From Rhizomys pruinosus (taxonomy: Eukaryota > Chordata > Mammalia > Rodentia > Spalacidae), in assembly GCA_009823505.1 (NCBI GenBank), contig VZQC01009572.1:1203070-1267069 (forward strand): a stretch of DNA of 64,000 bases. Direction: 5' to 3'. A program made the position numbers and the translations under genes. Of this stretch, positions 11,826-23,431 are shown piece after piece. The notes beneath the pieces were generated by a model, which saw nothing but the letters and a program-made list of their open reading frames with translations, was not told the origin of the DNA and searched no databases. Numbering within the stretch: the stretch's first letter is position 1; each line of letters opens with the position of its first letter.

Positions 11826-12265
11826 AGCTGGGAATGTATATTAATTTTCTTATTCTTTGACAAAGTACCTGACAAAAGCAACTTTAAAAGAGGTTTTTTG
11901 GGTTTTTTTTGTTTTATTTTTTGTTGTTGTTGTTGTTGTTCACAGTTTGAAAGGATATAGTCTACCATGTCTAGGAAGGTTCAGTGCCCCAAGTGTAAGG
12001 TTGCACCCAGGAAGCAGAGAGAGATGAATGCTGGTGATTAGCTTGCTTTTAATTTTTATTCAATCCAGATCTCTAGCCCATGGGATGGTCTGCTCACCTT
12101 CAGGATAGGTCTTTCTTCCTAGTTTAAGCTTCCTAGAAATACCCTCACAGACATACCCAGGAGTGTATCTCCTAGGTAATTCTACAGTCCAGTAAATTGC
12201 CAATGAAAGCTAATCACCAAAACTCCACTCTGTGCCAGCTTGACACCCAAGCACATCATTCTCAC
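11826..12265 (+). mobile_element. Ancient interspersed repeat, unnamed
   Basis: It has a start of the type 'aaagtacctgacaaaagcaa' and an end with 'aaataccctcacagacatac' followed by 'tgccaatgaaagctaatcac'. I recall this pairing from a mammalian medium-reiterated repeat but cannot fix the family. A GTT run lies at 11922-11940. Confidence 0.4.
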
Positions 12266-13013
12266 ATGGAAAATTTATTTCAAGTCCTGGGTAAGAAGAG
12301 AATTGCCAAGTTAAACAACTATATCCATGAAGGCTACCCTTCAAATGACTATATCCATGAAGGCTACCCTTCAAAAGCAAATATGTAATGAAGACTTTTC
12401 AAGATAAACAAAAACTGAAGAAATGCATGTCCACCAAGCCAGCCTTGATGCTTGTGAGATTATTCAATTCAGAGGGGAAGAAAGATAATTACCCTCATGA
12501 TAGCCTGTGAAAATATAAATCTCACTAAAAGAGAAGCTATGCAAAAGATAAACAGAAGAAAATAAGACATTATCAATAGAGTAAATCAGTCTACAAAGAT
12601 GAATAAGAAAAGAAACAAAAATACTCAAAACAAGTAGAAGAAAATCAATAAAATGGCAGGCATAAGTCTGTACTTTTCAATAATTTAATACAAAAAGAAT
12701 ATTAATAATTATACTATTAAAATATATACATTGGTTAGACAGATTAAAGAGCAAGGCCCCAAAGTTCTCTGCATAACAAAAGAACTTCTCTACCAGTAAG
12801 AACACATTACTGAGAATTGAAGATAGAAAATTATATTCCAGGCAAGTAGGATTCTTCAGTAAGCAGGAATAGCTATAATTGTATGGGACAAAATGGAATA
12901 TAAGACAAACATAGAAGAGACAAGAAAGGTCATTATATAATAAAGAAGTAATTCATCAAGAATCTGTAGATTCTAACTCTACCTAATATAGGAACACACA
13001 GTTTTATTAGATC
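12266..13013 (+). mobile_element. Old L1, inter-ORF and ORF2 5' part
   Basis: It reads as the L1 inter-ORF region ('gaagacttttcaagataaac') followed by the start of ORF2, for example 'gtcattatataataaagaag' and 'cacacagttttattagatct'. Frames are heavily broken. The endonuclease domain region continues after the insertion at 13029. Confidence 0.75.
12318..12377 (+). repeat. 30-bp tandem duplication in L1
   Basis: Two nearly identical 30-bp units (12318-12347 and 12348-12377) begin 'actatatccatgaaggctac'. In a local open frame the duplication is read as repeated 'YIHEGYPS'. Confidence 0.9.
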
Positions 13014-13028
13014 TAAAAGGAGAGATAG

Positions 13029-14011
13029 AAAAGGGGCACAGGTGGATGAGAAGTAAAACTGTCCTCTCTCTCTGGAGCTGTTGACTTGGACTCTGGTCAA
13101 TTCTGGCTGTTTCCTTTCATGGGCTGACAGTTTGTTCAGGAGTAACCTTTTGATCCTACTAATGAAGCACAAGCAATTAGATATATAGGTATTTAAGCAG
13201 CACTAATAGTTATGGTAGGTTACTTTGGCATAGACACATATGTTTGGATGATATGTTAATCCATGAATTACATTTTTACCCCCTAATAAATATGACAGGG
13301 TCTTACTGTGGCTTATAACATCTCCTAACCTGTAGAGGATGTAAGCTTGTGGCATCAGCCATGGGTTATTCCTCCAAGGAGAGAGCCAATAGCCAATTAG
13401 ATTTGGGATATACAGGCACATGGCTGCCTCTGCTGCACAGTATTTCCAGGCAGGTGAGGTGTAGCTGGTGCTGACGGTGGAGTCTTGCTTGACTCAGGGA
13501 GACCCGTATTTGCTTTATTGGTTTAGTGGCCTTTGGTAACACTCTCTGGCATTCCAGAGGCCATCTGTACACTTGCATGTGCAGTCTCACTACATCCTTC
13601 CCATGTTAACGTCAGGTCTTCTGCGGAAGAGGGGGCATGGTAGAATGTAAAGGCTGAGATTGGGGTGAATGGTGAAACTACAGCGATGTAGTCTCGACAC
13701 TCATTTGATCAACTTGATTGAACAAACAACCTGTCACCCCCCACTGGATGGTGGGACTGTGGGGGTTTGGGCACAACAGTCTGCAGATTGGTTTTGCATG
13801 AAGGATGCTTGTACTCATGGATTATCACTTATAGCTAAAAAATGAAAAAAAGAAAAACCTGAAAGATGCAGGACAGTTATGGCAGAATACATGATCTGGG
13901 ATGGGGTGGGGGTGGGGGGGAAGGGAAAGGGAAATATGCCTGATCTGAATTGGAAAATGATGTACGAAATGCACAAAGCATCAATAAAAATTAAATTAAA
14001 AAAAATAAAAA
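13029..14011 (+). mobile_element. 5'-inverted L1-type retroposon
   Basis: This was inserted into the old L1 with target duplications 'taaaaggagagatag' (13014-13028) and 'taaaaggagaggtag' (14012-14026). Bases 13029 to about 13618 are inverted relative to the 3' part (about 13619-14011), which ends in 'atgcacaaagcatcaataaa' and an A-rich tail. The inverted part matches the complement of 6190-6650, and the 3' part matches the complement of about 4780-4890. The copies at 4549 and here are therefore the same family with the same type of rearrangement. Confidence 0.75.
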
Positions 14012-14873
14012 TAAAAGGAGAGGTAGACTCTAATACAATAATTGTGGGGAAATCAATACCCTATTCTCACCAATGGATAGATCATCAAGACAAAAAAATC
14101 AACAAAGAAACATCAGCATTAAACTGCACTATAAATCAAATGGACTAAGTGGACATTTACAGAACATTTTGTTCAACAGCTGTAGCGCACACATTCTTTT
14201 CACTGGTGCATAGAACTTTCTCTGGAATCAAGAAAAAATGAGCCCTAAAATTTAAAATTAAATTGAAATCATAATCCTTTCTCCTTTATGATCACAATGG
14301 AATGAAAGTAGAAGTCCACAAGCAAAACTTTAGAAATTACAGAAATAAATGAAATCAGGTCTATAACAGCAGTCCAGGAGATCATCGAAATGAAGAACTG
14401 GTCCTTGAAAAGATAAAATTGAGAAACCTTTAGCTAGACTAAAAAAAAAAAAAAAACCAAAATGATAAAAAATTTAGAGTTGAAAAATAAGATGGTTCAA
14501 TCAATACCATGAAATAATTACCAGAGATTGTCTTAAAAGTCTGTGTATAAACAAATTAAAAGATCTTGAGAAATGGACACATTTATTTGACAGAAATGGC
14601 CTGCCACAGTTGAACCAAGTGAACAAAGAAGCTAAACAGACTGATAACAAGTAATGAATTTGACAAGAAGAGAATGCTTCCAGAATGAATAGAAGCTTAT
14701 GACCAGATGTCTTCACCACTGAATTTTACCCAGTTTTTGCAGAGCTAACATCAGTGCTTCCCAGCCTGTTCTCTAGAATTGTTCCAGTCTCATTCTGGGA
14801 GCCCAGCAGAAACACCTAACATTTCTTCTGAGACCAAGAACAAAACCAGGATGGCTACTCTGACCACTTGAGT
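14012..14873 (+). mobile_element. Old L1 ORF2 continued
   Basis: It resumes exactly where the copy before 13028 stopped: 'aataattgtggggaaatcaa', 'ttacagaacattttgttcaa' and 'cattcttttcactggtgcat' are typical of the L1 endonuclease region. It continues toward the linker before the reverse transcriptase, with many stops. Confidence 0.75.
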
Positions 14874-14874
14874 C

Positions 14875-15022
14875 TTTTGAGACAGGGTCTCTTTATGTGG
14901 CACAGGTTGGCCTTGAACTTAATGTAGTGCAGGTTTCCCTCAAATGCATGATTCTCTTGCCCTAGCTTTTTGCCTTCTGAGTTCTGCAGTTACAGCATGC
15001 ACCGACACACCCAGCTTTACCC
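14875..15022 (-). mobile_element. Diverged B1/PB1-type SINE
   Basis: A reverse 7SL-derived SINE with 'gagacagggtctctttatgt' and a heavily changed right half ('cttctgagttctgcagttac'). It lies inside the old L1. Confidence 0.6.
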
Positions 15023-16108
15023 TCATGACTGTCACAAAATCTAGTATAGAAATTTTAGCCAGAGCAATTATGCTCTGGAATGAAAGGAATAAAATAGGAA
15101 GGGGAAAAGCTTTCTGCTTGTTTGCAGATGACGGGATTAGATATGTAGAAAAATCTATAAGATCACATATCCAACTATAAGAAAAGGTGAGTGAATTCAG
15201 TAACAATATAAAATAAATGTAGAAAAATCTTTAGCTTTTTGTATATTCCAGTAGTGAATTTTCTGAGAAAGAAATATCAGATGCAAGAGCCACAAACATA
15301 ATAAGTAGGAATATGTAGGAATAAATCTAAGGAAAAAGTAATAGATTTCTACAGTGAGAATTACAACACACTGATAGAATAAACTGACAATGGAATGTGG
15401 AGAGACCTCCCCTGTTCATGGATTTGGAGGATTAATATTGTTATATTGTCCATACTGTCCAAAGAGTTCTACAGATTCCCCCTATCAAAATAACAATGAT
15501 ATTCTTCACAGCACCAAACAGAAGCAAGCCTACATTCAAATAGAAGCACAAAAGACCCCGAAGTAGCCAAAGCCATTGCAAGCAAAAAGAGCAAAGCTAT
15601 GGGCCTCACAATACATGATTTGTGGACACACTGCAAAGCCATAGGGACCACAGCATCATGTCTGGACACAAAATCAGACACTTGGGCCAATGGAAAAGAC
15701 TGGCGATCCCAGAAATAAGTGCAGACATCCAAAGCCAGTTGACAACGTGGCCAAAAACAGATTGGAGAAAGAAAAGTCTTTTCAAGGAATGCTGCTGGTA
15801 AAACAGGGAATCTTAAAGAAAATTAAAATTTGTTTCCCCTCTGTCTTCATGCACAAAATTCCTCAACTTGGGTCAAAGACTTTATGAAACTCTAAAAGGA
15901 CGAGAAGAAATACTTCAAGGAAATACTTAAAGACACTGAGACCAGCGATGATTTTCTGGGTAGTACTCCAAAAGCACAGGAGACAAAAGTGAAAATTGAC
16001 AAATGGTGTCCATCAAGCCAAAAGCGTCTGCACAGCCAAGGAGGTGGAAGTAGCACCCTATAGACTGGAGAAAATGCCAGCAATTCATCTGACCCAGAGT
16101 TAGTAAAG
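15023..16108 (+). mobile_element. Old L1 ORF2, reverse transcriptase and C-terminal part
   Basis: It encodes recognisable L1 fragments, including 'FADDGIRYVEKSI' (15081-15180), a decayed form of the reverse transcriptase active-site region in which the usual FADD is still visible. Later sequence resembles the domain between the reverse transcriptase and the C terminus. It is non-functional because of stops and shifts. Confidence 0.75.
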
Positions 16109-16262
16109 CCAGGCGAGGTGGTGCACTCCTTTAATCCCGGCGCTCAGGAGACCGAGGCAGGCGGATCCCTGAGTTCAAGGCCAGCCTGGTCTACATAGCG
16201 AGCTCCAGGCCAGCTGGGACTAAAAGGGGGACCCTGTCTCAAAAAGACAAAAAATAATAATA
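16109..16262 (+). mobile_element. B1 SINE inside the old L1
   Basis: Forward B1 starting 'gccaggcgaggtggtgcac', with an (ATA)n-like tail at 16254-16266. It interrupts the old L1. Confidence 0.9.
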
Positions 16263-16337
16263 ATAATGAGCAGAGAATCTGGAGGTTTCGCAAAAGAATA
16301 GCAGTGGCCAAGAAATACTTTTAAGAATGTAAAGATG

Positions 16338-16403
16338 TTGGCAGAATGCATGAGCTCTGGACAAGGAAGGGGAAATGGGTCTAGATTTGATTAGAAATTT
16401 TTG
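16338..16403 (+). mobile_element. Short L1 3' end, left half
   Basis: It begins 'ttggcagaatgcatgagctc', matching the 3' terminal region of the L1 at 13900-13960. It lies directly after 'aagaatgtaaagatg' (16323-16337). Its right half is at 23358-23416, so a longer element was inserted into it. Confidence 0.7.
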
Positions 16404-17734
16404 TGTGTGTGTTTTTGCTTTTTGCAGTTTCATCATCTTTTATGGCCATCGTGATCTTTTTTAAAAAAGTTTTTATTGAAGTTTTGTGCATTTCATACAT
16501 TTCTTAGTCAAATTTAGATCCATTCCCCCTTCCATGCCCCCCCACCCCACCAAAGCTCATGTATTCTTCTCAATTTTTTTTAAGTTTTTCGATGCAGAAG
16601 TTTACTGTTTCAGTCTTTGAACCAGTCTTTTTTGGTTTTGTTGTTCCCTCAAATTTGTATTGCTCCAAAATATGTATCTATACATGCCACACATATGCCA
16701 AAATTATGGCGTCTGAAAGTAAACTATAGGTTAGTTCCAAAACGTGTTTAGGGATTTACATGTTAACAGTAGAGCTGTATGCAGATAAAAAGAAACATTC
16801 CTATGTTACATAGCAAGTTGATGTATTTTTAATATACCTTTTTTGCATTTTATTTATTTTTATTTTTTTCTAAGATCTCAAGTTTTATATCTGAAGTACA
16901 ATTTCTCAGGCCTTACTGATTATTTCTGGTTTTACTTTCCTTTTGGATGCTTAAGGTCACACAGTTAGCCCAGATTAACTAAGGTTTTTGTTTTCTCAAG
17001 GTCAGTTGAGGATCTAGTCCTCAGGGGTCACTCGGGGGTTTTTTTGCGGGGGGAGCCCCTGGCTCCTTTTGGCTTTTCACTTACCAGTTCCATCCACTTG
17101 AGGACGAAGTCAGGTCTTGCTAGACCAGGCTTCCCTTTTTGAAGCATGAGCAGGCTTTCCTCTTTAAAGACTGGACACTGGCTGAAGTCCCATTAATGGA
17201 TCTCCAAGACCTCCCTGCACAGGAAGACTGGTGACCCACATTTGCAGGACATTTCAAGAGATGCCCCCATGCATAGTCCCCTGACACCTAGTTGACCTCT
17301 GAGGTCAAGGAACAAAGTTATCCCTTAGGTCCCTCGGCCAAATTGGTATGGATGTTAAGTATGGTTGTTAAGCACCCAGAAAGGTTAAGTTGCACCAGCC
17401 TGAGATACATTGTACCTATACTAAAACTGTATCTTCTGAAAACAAACTGTATGCTATTTCCATATCATATTTCTTGATTTGCATTTTTCCATTTTAATTT
17501 TATATTACTCTAAAATATGTGTACATGCCCACCATCACATACCAAAATTCCAAAGCCTGAAAATAAATGATAGGTTAGTGCTAGAACCTGTCTAGGGATT
17601 CACAATATAATAGCACAGTTGTTTTCAGATCATGAGGAATATAACATTAATGTTCCTCAGTTTGCCTTACAACTAGGTACTTGGTGCTAGCATCCACAGA
17701 TGAGGGATACCATTCATATTTTGTTTTTCTAGGA
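16404..17734 (-). other. L1 3' UTR with internal direct repeat
   Basis: This is the long 3' UTR of the minus-strand L1. Two similar blocks, about 16640-16770 and 17480-17610, share 'aaaatatgt' and 'ataggttagt' motifs and lie about 840 bp apart. The homologous 3' UTR at 46265-46800 has only one such block, so the intervening segment is either extra here or lost there. Confidence 0.65.
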
Positions 17735-18246
17735 CTGTGTTACTTCACTTAACATAAAATCTTCTAGTTCCATCCATTTACCTGCAAATTTTATGATGCC
17801 ATCTTTCTTTACCACTGCATAGAACTCCATTGTGTAGATGTACCACATTTTCTCAATCCACTCATCACTTGAGGGGTACTTGGGTTGGTTCCCGCTCTTC
17901 ACTATTGTGAAGAGAGCTGCAATAAACAAGGTTGTACATGTATCTCTGGGGTAGGATGAGTATTGTGGGTATATAGCCAGAGTGGTATGGCTGGATCAGG
18001 TGGTAGGCTCATTTTGAGTCTTTAAGGATTCTCCACACTGCTTTCCATAATGGTTGTACGAGTTTGCACTCGACCAGCAGTGGATGAGTGTTCCCCTTTC
18101 CCCACAACCTCTCCAGCACTTGGTATTATTTGTTTTCTTGATGCTAGCCAGCCTTATCAGAGTGAGATGATATCTTAAAGTGGTTTTAATTTGCATTTCT
18201 TTAATTATTAGGGATGTTGAACACTTTTTAAGATGTTTCTCAGCCA

Positions 18247-18408
18247 GCTGACATGATGGCACATGCCTTTAATCCTAGCACTCAGGAGGGGAGGCAGAGG
18301 CAGGTAGATCTCTGTGAGTTCAAGGCCAGCCTGGTCTACAGAGTGAGTTCCAAGATGGCTGGGGCTATAGGGAGACACTGTCTCGAAAAGAAAAAAAAAA
18401 AAAAAAAA
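18247..18408 (+). mobile_element. B1 SINE inside L1 ORF2
   Basis: Forward B1 with a poly(A) tail at 18391-18408. Target duplications 'agatgtttctcagcca' (18231-18246) and 'agatgtttttcagcca' (18409-18424) prove a separate insertion into the L1. Confidence 0.95.
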
Positions 18409-20000
18409 AGATGTTTTTCAGCCATCTCTATTTCCTTACTTGCGAAGTCTCTGTTCAGCTCTTTACTCCATCTTTTGAATGAGTCATTTGTTTTCTTCTT
18501 TGTTTTTTGAGTAGTTTATATATTCTGGAAGTTAATGCTCTCTCAGATGTATCAGCAGTGAAGGTTTCCTCCCACTCTCTGGGTTTTCTCCTCACTTCCC
18601 TGATTGTTTTTTTGCTGTACAGAAACTTTTGAGTTTAATAAGGTCCCACTTGTCAATTTTCAACCTTATTTCCTGTGCAGCTGCTGTCTTTTTCTACACC
18701 TATGTCTTGTAGTCTGCTGCCAAGTTTTTCTTCTATCACCTTCAGAGTTTTCAGTTTCACATTGAGGTCTTTGATCCATTTGGAGTTGATTTTTGTACAG
18801 GGTGAAAGGTAGGGGTTTAATTTCATTTTTCTACAAGTGGTGATCCAGTTTTGCCAGCACCATTTGCTGAAGATGCTGTCTTTCCTCCATTGAGTCTTTT
18901 TGGCCCCCTTGTCAAATATAAGGTGGCTGAAATTGTATGTACTCAAGTTTGGATCTTCAGTTTTGTTCCATTGGCCTACAGGTCTGCTTTTGTGCCAGTA
19001 CCAGGCTGTTTTTATGACTGTAGCCCTGTAGTATAGTTTGAAGTCTGGTATAGAGAGACCCCTGTATTGTTCTTTTCACTCAGGGCTGCTTTGGCTATTT
19101 GGGGCCTTTTGTATTTCCATATGAATTTAAGGATTTTTTTCCCAAGCATCTGAAGAAAATCTTGGGGATTTTAATTAGGATTGCATTCAATCTGTGTATT
19201 AATTTGGGCAGAATGGGCATTTTTACTATATTAATTTTTCCAATCCATGAGCATGGGAGGTCTTTCCATCTTCTGATGTCTTCTTCAATCTTCTTCTTCA
19301 GGGGTTTATAATTTTTTTGTAGAGATCTTTGGTGTCTTTGGTTAGGTTTGTTCCTAGGTATTTTATTGTTTTTGAGGCTATTGTGAGTGGGAAGGTCTCC
19401 TTGTAGTCCTTCTTCAGTTGCTTGTTATTGGTGTAAAGAAAGGCTACTGACTTTTCTAGGTTAATTTTGTATCCCACCACTTTACTGAAACTCTTAATCG
19501 TTTCTAGGAGTTTTGTGGTGGAGTTTTTGCATCCCTTAGGTAAACTATCATATCATCTGCAAAAAGGGATAATTTGACTTCTCTTTTCCAATTAGTATTC
19601 CTTTAATTTCCTTTTTTTTCCTTATTGCCCTAGCCAGTGTTTCAAACACTATATTGAAGAAGAGTGGCTACAGGGTGCAGCCTTGCCGAGTTCCTACCTT
19701 TATGGGGAATCTTTCTAACTTTTCTCCATTTAGGATGATGTTGGCTGTGGGTTTCTTGTATATGGCTTGATTATGTTGAAGAATGATCCCTCCAATCCAG
19801 TTCCCTCTAGGACTTTAAGAATGAAGGGATGTTAGATTTTGTCAAAGGCTTTTTCTGCATCAATTGAGATAATCATGTGGTTTTTGTTTTTCAGTCCATT
19901 TATACGTTTTATGATATTTATTGATTTTCGTAGGTTGAACCATCCCTGCATCTCTGGTATGAATCCAACTTGGTCATGATAGATGATCTTTTTGATGTGG

Positions 20001-20176
20001 GTCTGTATGCGGTTTGCAAGTATTTTGTTGAGAATTTTTGCATCTGAGTTCATTAATGAGATGGGTCTATAGTTCTTTTTAAAATGTAGTTTGTATGGGG
20101 TTTGCAAGTATTTTGTTGAGAATTTTTGCATCTAAGTTCATTAATGAGATGGGTCTACAGTTCTCTTTTTTGGTTG
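20001..20176 (-). repeat. 88-bp tandem duplication in L1 ORF2
   Basis: Two units, 20001-20088 and 20089-20176, share 'ggtttgcaagtattttgttg' and continue nearly identical for about 75 bp. In the minus strand this repeats the 'RPISLMN(L/S)[10 protein letters not shown]' segment. Because 88 is not a multiple of three, the two copies are read in different frames. Confidence 0.9.
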
Positions 20177-21814
20177 TATCTTTGCCTGGTTTTGGTATTA
20201 AAGTGATCCTGGCTTCATAGAAGGAATTTGGGAAATTTCCCTCTGCTTGTATCCTTCTGAACAGTTTGAGTAATAATGGTTGTAAGTCTTCTTTAAGTGT
20301 TTTATAGAATTCTGCTGTGAAACCATCTAGGCCTGGCATTTTTTTATTTGGGAGGTCTCATTACATTTTCAGTTTCTTCTTATATTATGGGACTGTTTAA
20401 GCTGTCAATCTCTTCTTGGTTAAGCTTTGTTGATTCCCAGGATTTCAGATATTCATCCATTTCTCTTAGGTTTTCAAACTTAGTATAGGTTTTTGAAGTG
20501 TTTGCCTATGATTGTCTGGATCTTTCATTTATCTGTTGTGATGTTTCCCTTTTCATCATGAATACTATTAATTTGGAGTTGTTCTTTCTTTTGGTTAACT
20601 GGGTTAGAGGTCTGTCTATCTTGTTTATTCTTTCAAAGAACCAACTTTTGGATTTGTTGATTTTTTTGTATTGTTTTCTTTGTTTCTATTTCATTAATTT
20701 CTACTCTGATTTTTGTTATTTCTTCCTGTCGGTTGCATTTAGGGTTCATTTGTTGTTGTCTTTCCAGTGTTTTTAGCTACAGTGTTCGCATATTTATCTG
20801 TGCTCTTTCTGTTTTTGTTTGTTTGTTTGTTTGTTTTTAATGTAGGCACCCAGGGCTATAAACTTCCCTCTTAGGACTGCTTTCAAAGTGTCCCATAGGT
20901 TTTGTTGTGTTGTACTGTCATTGTCATTTAGTTCCAGGAATGCTTTTCTTTCTTTATTTCTTCATTGACCCATTCATTATTCAGGAGTGTGTTGTTTAGT
21001 TTCCATGTGTTCGTGTATGTTGTAGGGCTTATCCTGGTGTGGATATTAAGCTTTATTGCACTGTGGTCTGTTAGAATGCATGAAATTATTTCAATATTTT
21101 TGTATTTGTTGAGTTTTTTTTCTGTGTCCAAGAATGTGGTCAATTTTGGAGAATGTTCTGTGGGGTGCTGAGTAGAAAGTGTATTCTCTGGTGCTTGGGT
21201 GGAATATTCAGAAGATGTCTGTGAGGTCCATTTGCTGTATCATATTGTTCAGTTCAGATGTCTCTCTGTTTATTCTTTGTCTGGTTGATCTGTCCAAAGG
21301 GCTCAGTGGGGTATTGAAATCCCCTACTCTGAGTGTGCTGGGGATCTGTGCCTTGAGGTCCTGTAGAGTTGTGTTTATAAAGATCAGTGCACTGGAGTTT
21401 GGTGGATATATATTCATGATTGTGAAGTCTTCATGATTAATTTTCCCTTTGATAAGGATGTAATGACCCTCTTTGTCTCTTCTGATGGCTTCTACCTTGA
21501 AGTCTATTTTGTTTGCTATTAAAATAGCAACTCCTACTTTATTTTTGGTACCATTTGCTTGGAACATTTTTTCCATCCTTTCACTTTAAATTGGCACCTA
21601 TCCTTGAGGGTGAGATGGGTTTCTTCTAGACAGCATATAGATGGATTCTGTTTCCTAATCTATTCTCCCAGTCTGTGCCTTTTGATTGGGGAGTTTAGCC
21701 CATTAATATTTAATGTTAATATTAATGTTGCTTCCTTTCACCTTATTATCCACTTGTGGTTTTGGTATAGGTTTCTACTTCTGCAGTTATGCTTTTATTA
21801 ATTTCTCTTTCAAG

Positions 21815-22870
21815 CCTGGGGGTAGTTGCTCCTCTCCTTTGTCTTTTGAATTGCTTCAAGTATTCTCTGAAGGGTTTGTTTTCTGGACATGTATTCTTTC
21901 ATCTTGTTTATGTCATGAGAGATTTTCTCTTCAACTAGAATTGACATTTTTGCTGGGTATAGTAACCTGGGTTGGCATTTATTATCCCAGTTTAACACTG
22001 GGAATGCTTTGGTCCACATTCTTCTTGCTTTCATAGTTTGCACTGAAAAGTCAGCTGTAATTCTGATAGGTTTCCCCTTGTATGTAACTTGTTGCTTTTC
22101 TCTTGTGGCTTTCAGAATTTTATCTTTGTTTTAGGTGTCTAGCGTTTTAACTATGATATGGCGCAGGGAGTTTTTTTTCTGGTCTTGTCTATTTGATGTT
22201 CTATGTGCTTCTTGTATTTGTATGGGTTTGTCTTTTTTTAGTTTGGGAAATTTTCATCTATTATTCTATTGAAGATTTGATCAATACCATTCTTTTGGGA
22301 TTCTTCTCCTTCCTCTATCCCTATGATGCAGAGGTTTGATCTTTGAGCTTTTTAGTTGTTCTGTGTTATCTTCCAGGTCTGACATTCTTTTTTCTGCTTC
22401 CTACATTCTGCTTCTGAGGCTTTTCCCCATTCTTTCCTCTTCATTGGATGAGTGTTCAGTTTCCTTTTTCATTTCATGCCATGTTTTCTTTAGTATTTCC
22501 ACTTCCTTTTGGAGCCTCTCAATCTCTTCTTGTAGCTCCTTGCTTCACTTGTTGGTTTCCTTTTTCATTTCAGCATGGGATCTTTTCAGTGTTTCCACTT
22601 CCTTCCAGAGTTTGTCATTTTCTCCCTCTAGCTCTTTCCAGAATCTCCTTTTAGTTCTTTCCAAAGTTTGCCATTGTCTCCCTCTAGGTCTTTTCTGAGT
22701 TTTTCATTCTCTCCCCTTAGTTCTGTGATTTCTTTGAATATGTATGTGATTGTTATTCTACAATCTGTGTCCTGGCCTACCTCTAGGGAGATCCCATTAT
22801 AGGAGTCCTCCATGGGCTCTGTAGAGTTTAGTGTGGAATTATTCTGCACTTTTCCCAATATTGTTCTTTT
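21815..22870 (-). pseudogene. L1 ORF1 remnant
   Basis: Minus-strand frames show an N-terminal part 'MGKVQNNSTLNSTEPM' followed by a charged coiled-coil-like stretch rich in E and K (22628-22858). A C-terminal part contains 'QPRLLYPAKMSI' and 'TLQRILEAI' (21810-22043). ORF1p is the RNA-binding protein of L1 particles. The reading frame is interrupted. Confidence 0.85.
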
Positions 22871-23357
22871 GTTGTGCTCTCAGCATGTGGTTTTCCTTTT
22901 GCCTGTATTCCGCTGCAAATCGCAAATACCTCTTCACTGTGTTGAAGGATTGCTTTCCTTGATTCCTTCAGATGCCTTTGTTGTATTCTCCTTGTTTATG
23001 GAGTGTTGACTTGTCTAGGTTTCAGGCTCTCAATTTTGGTTATATATATTGGAAGGTATAGTTCATTCTTCCCTTTCTGTTCAGCAAGAACTGGGTGGGT
23101 AACAACCCAGATGACACCCTCTGAGCACTACTCCATCAGCTGCCAACCAGTTTTTCTAGGTTGGTTGTAGGGCTTACTGGAAACTCCCTCTGGAATTCCA
23201 GTTGGGGGCAAGGGGCTGCACCTCCGCTGGTGTGGCAGAGGCCACCAGCCTCTATGCATGGCAGGCCAAAAATCAAAACCTCCCAGAATCCATCTGACTG
23301 ACGCATGCTGCCCAGTACCCTGCACCTCTGCTGGTATGGCAGAGGCCACCAGTCTCT
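22871..23357 (-). promoter_or_regulatory. L1 5' UTR with tandem promoter-like units
   Basis: The block 'tgcacctc(c/t)gctggt' plus 'ggcagaggccacca' occurs at 23218 and again at 23321, a period of 103 bp, with the second unit cut at the insertion edge. Rodent L1s carry promoter activity in such tandem units. Whether these units are active cannot be judged from sequence alone. Confidence 0.6.
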
Positions 23358-23416
23358 GATTGGAAATTTTGTATGAAATGCACAAAGCTTCAATAAAAAT
23401 TGGCTTTGAAAAAAAG
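23358..23416 (+). mobile_element. Short L1 3' end, right half with poly(A)
   Basis: It contains 'atgaaatgcacaaagcttca' followed by AATAAA-like sequence and an A-rich end. It is followed by 'aagaatgtaaaaatg' (23417-23431), the partner of the target duplication at 16323-16337. It is continuous with 16338-16403 once the 6.95-kb L1 is removed. Confidence 0.75.
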
Positions 23417-23431
23417 AAGAATGTAAAAATG

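Larger units (their letters stand above)
17735..21790 (-). pseudogene. L1 ORF2 remnant (endonuclease, reverse transcriptase)
   Basis: Reverse-strand fragments match L1 ORF2p in order from high to low coordinate. The endonuclease region contains 'GVAILIANKIDFKVEAI' and 'VGDFNTPLSPLDRS' (21208-21576). Reverse transcriptase segments contain '[19 protein letters not shown]' (20079-20339) and 'AEKAFDKI' (19832-20131). A later part contains 'VGYKINLEKSVAFLYT' (19298-19480), and the C-terminal end contains 'WYIYTMEFYAVVKKDGI' (17729-17929). The normal product nicks DNA and copies L1 RNA. Here it is split over several frames, with a B1 insertion and an 88-bp duplication. Confidence 0.88.
16404..23357 (-). 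mobile_element. Nearly full-length L1
   Basis: A 6.95-kb minus-strand L1 with all parts in order: 3' UTR (16404-17734), ORF2 (about 17735-21790), ORF1 (about 21815-22870) and a 5' UTR containing two partial tandem units (22871-23357). Target duplications 'gattagaaatttttg' (16389-16403) and 'gattggaaattttgt' (23358-23372) flank it. Both ORFs are broken by stops and shifts, so the copy is dead. It carries a B1 insertion and two internal duplications. Confidence 0.88.
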
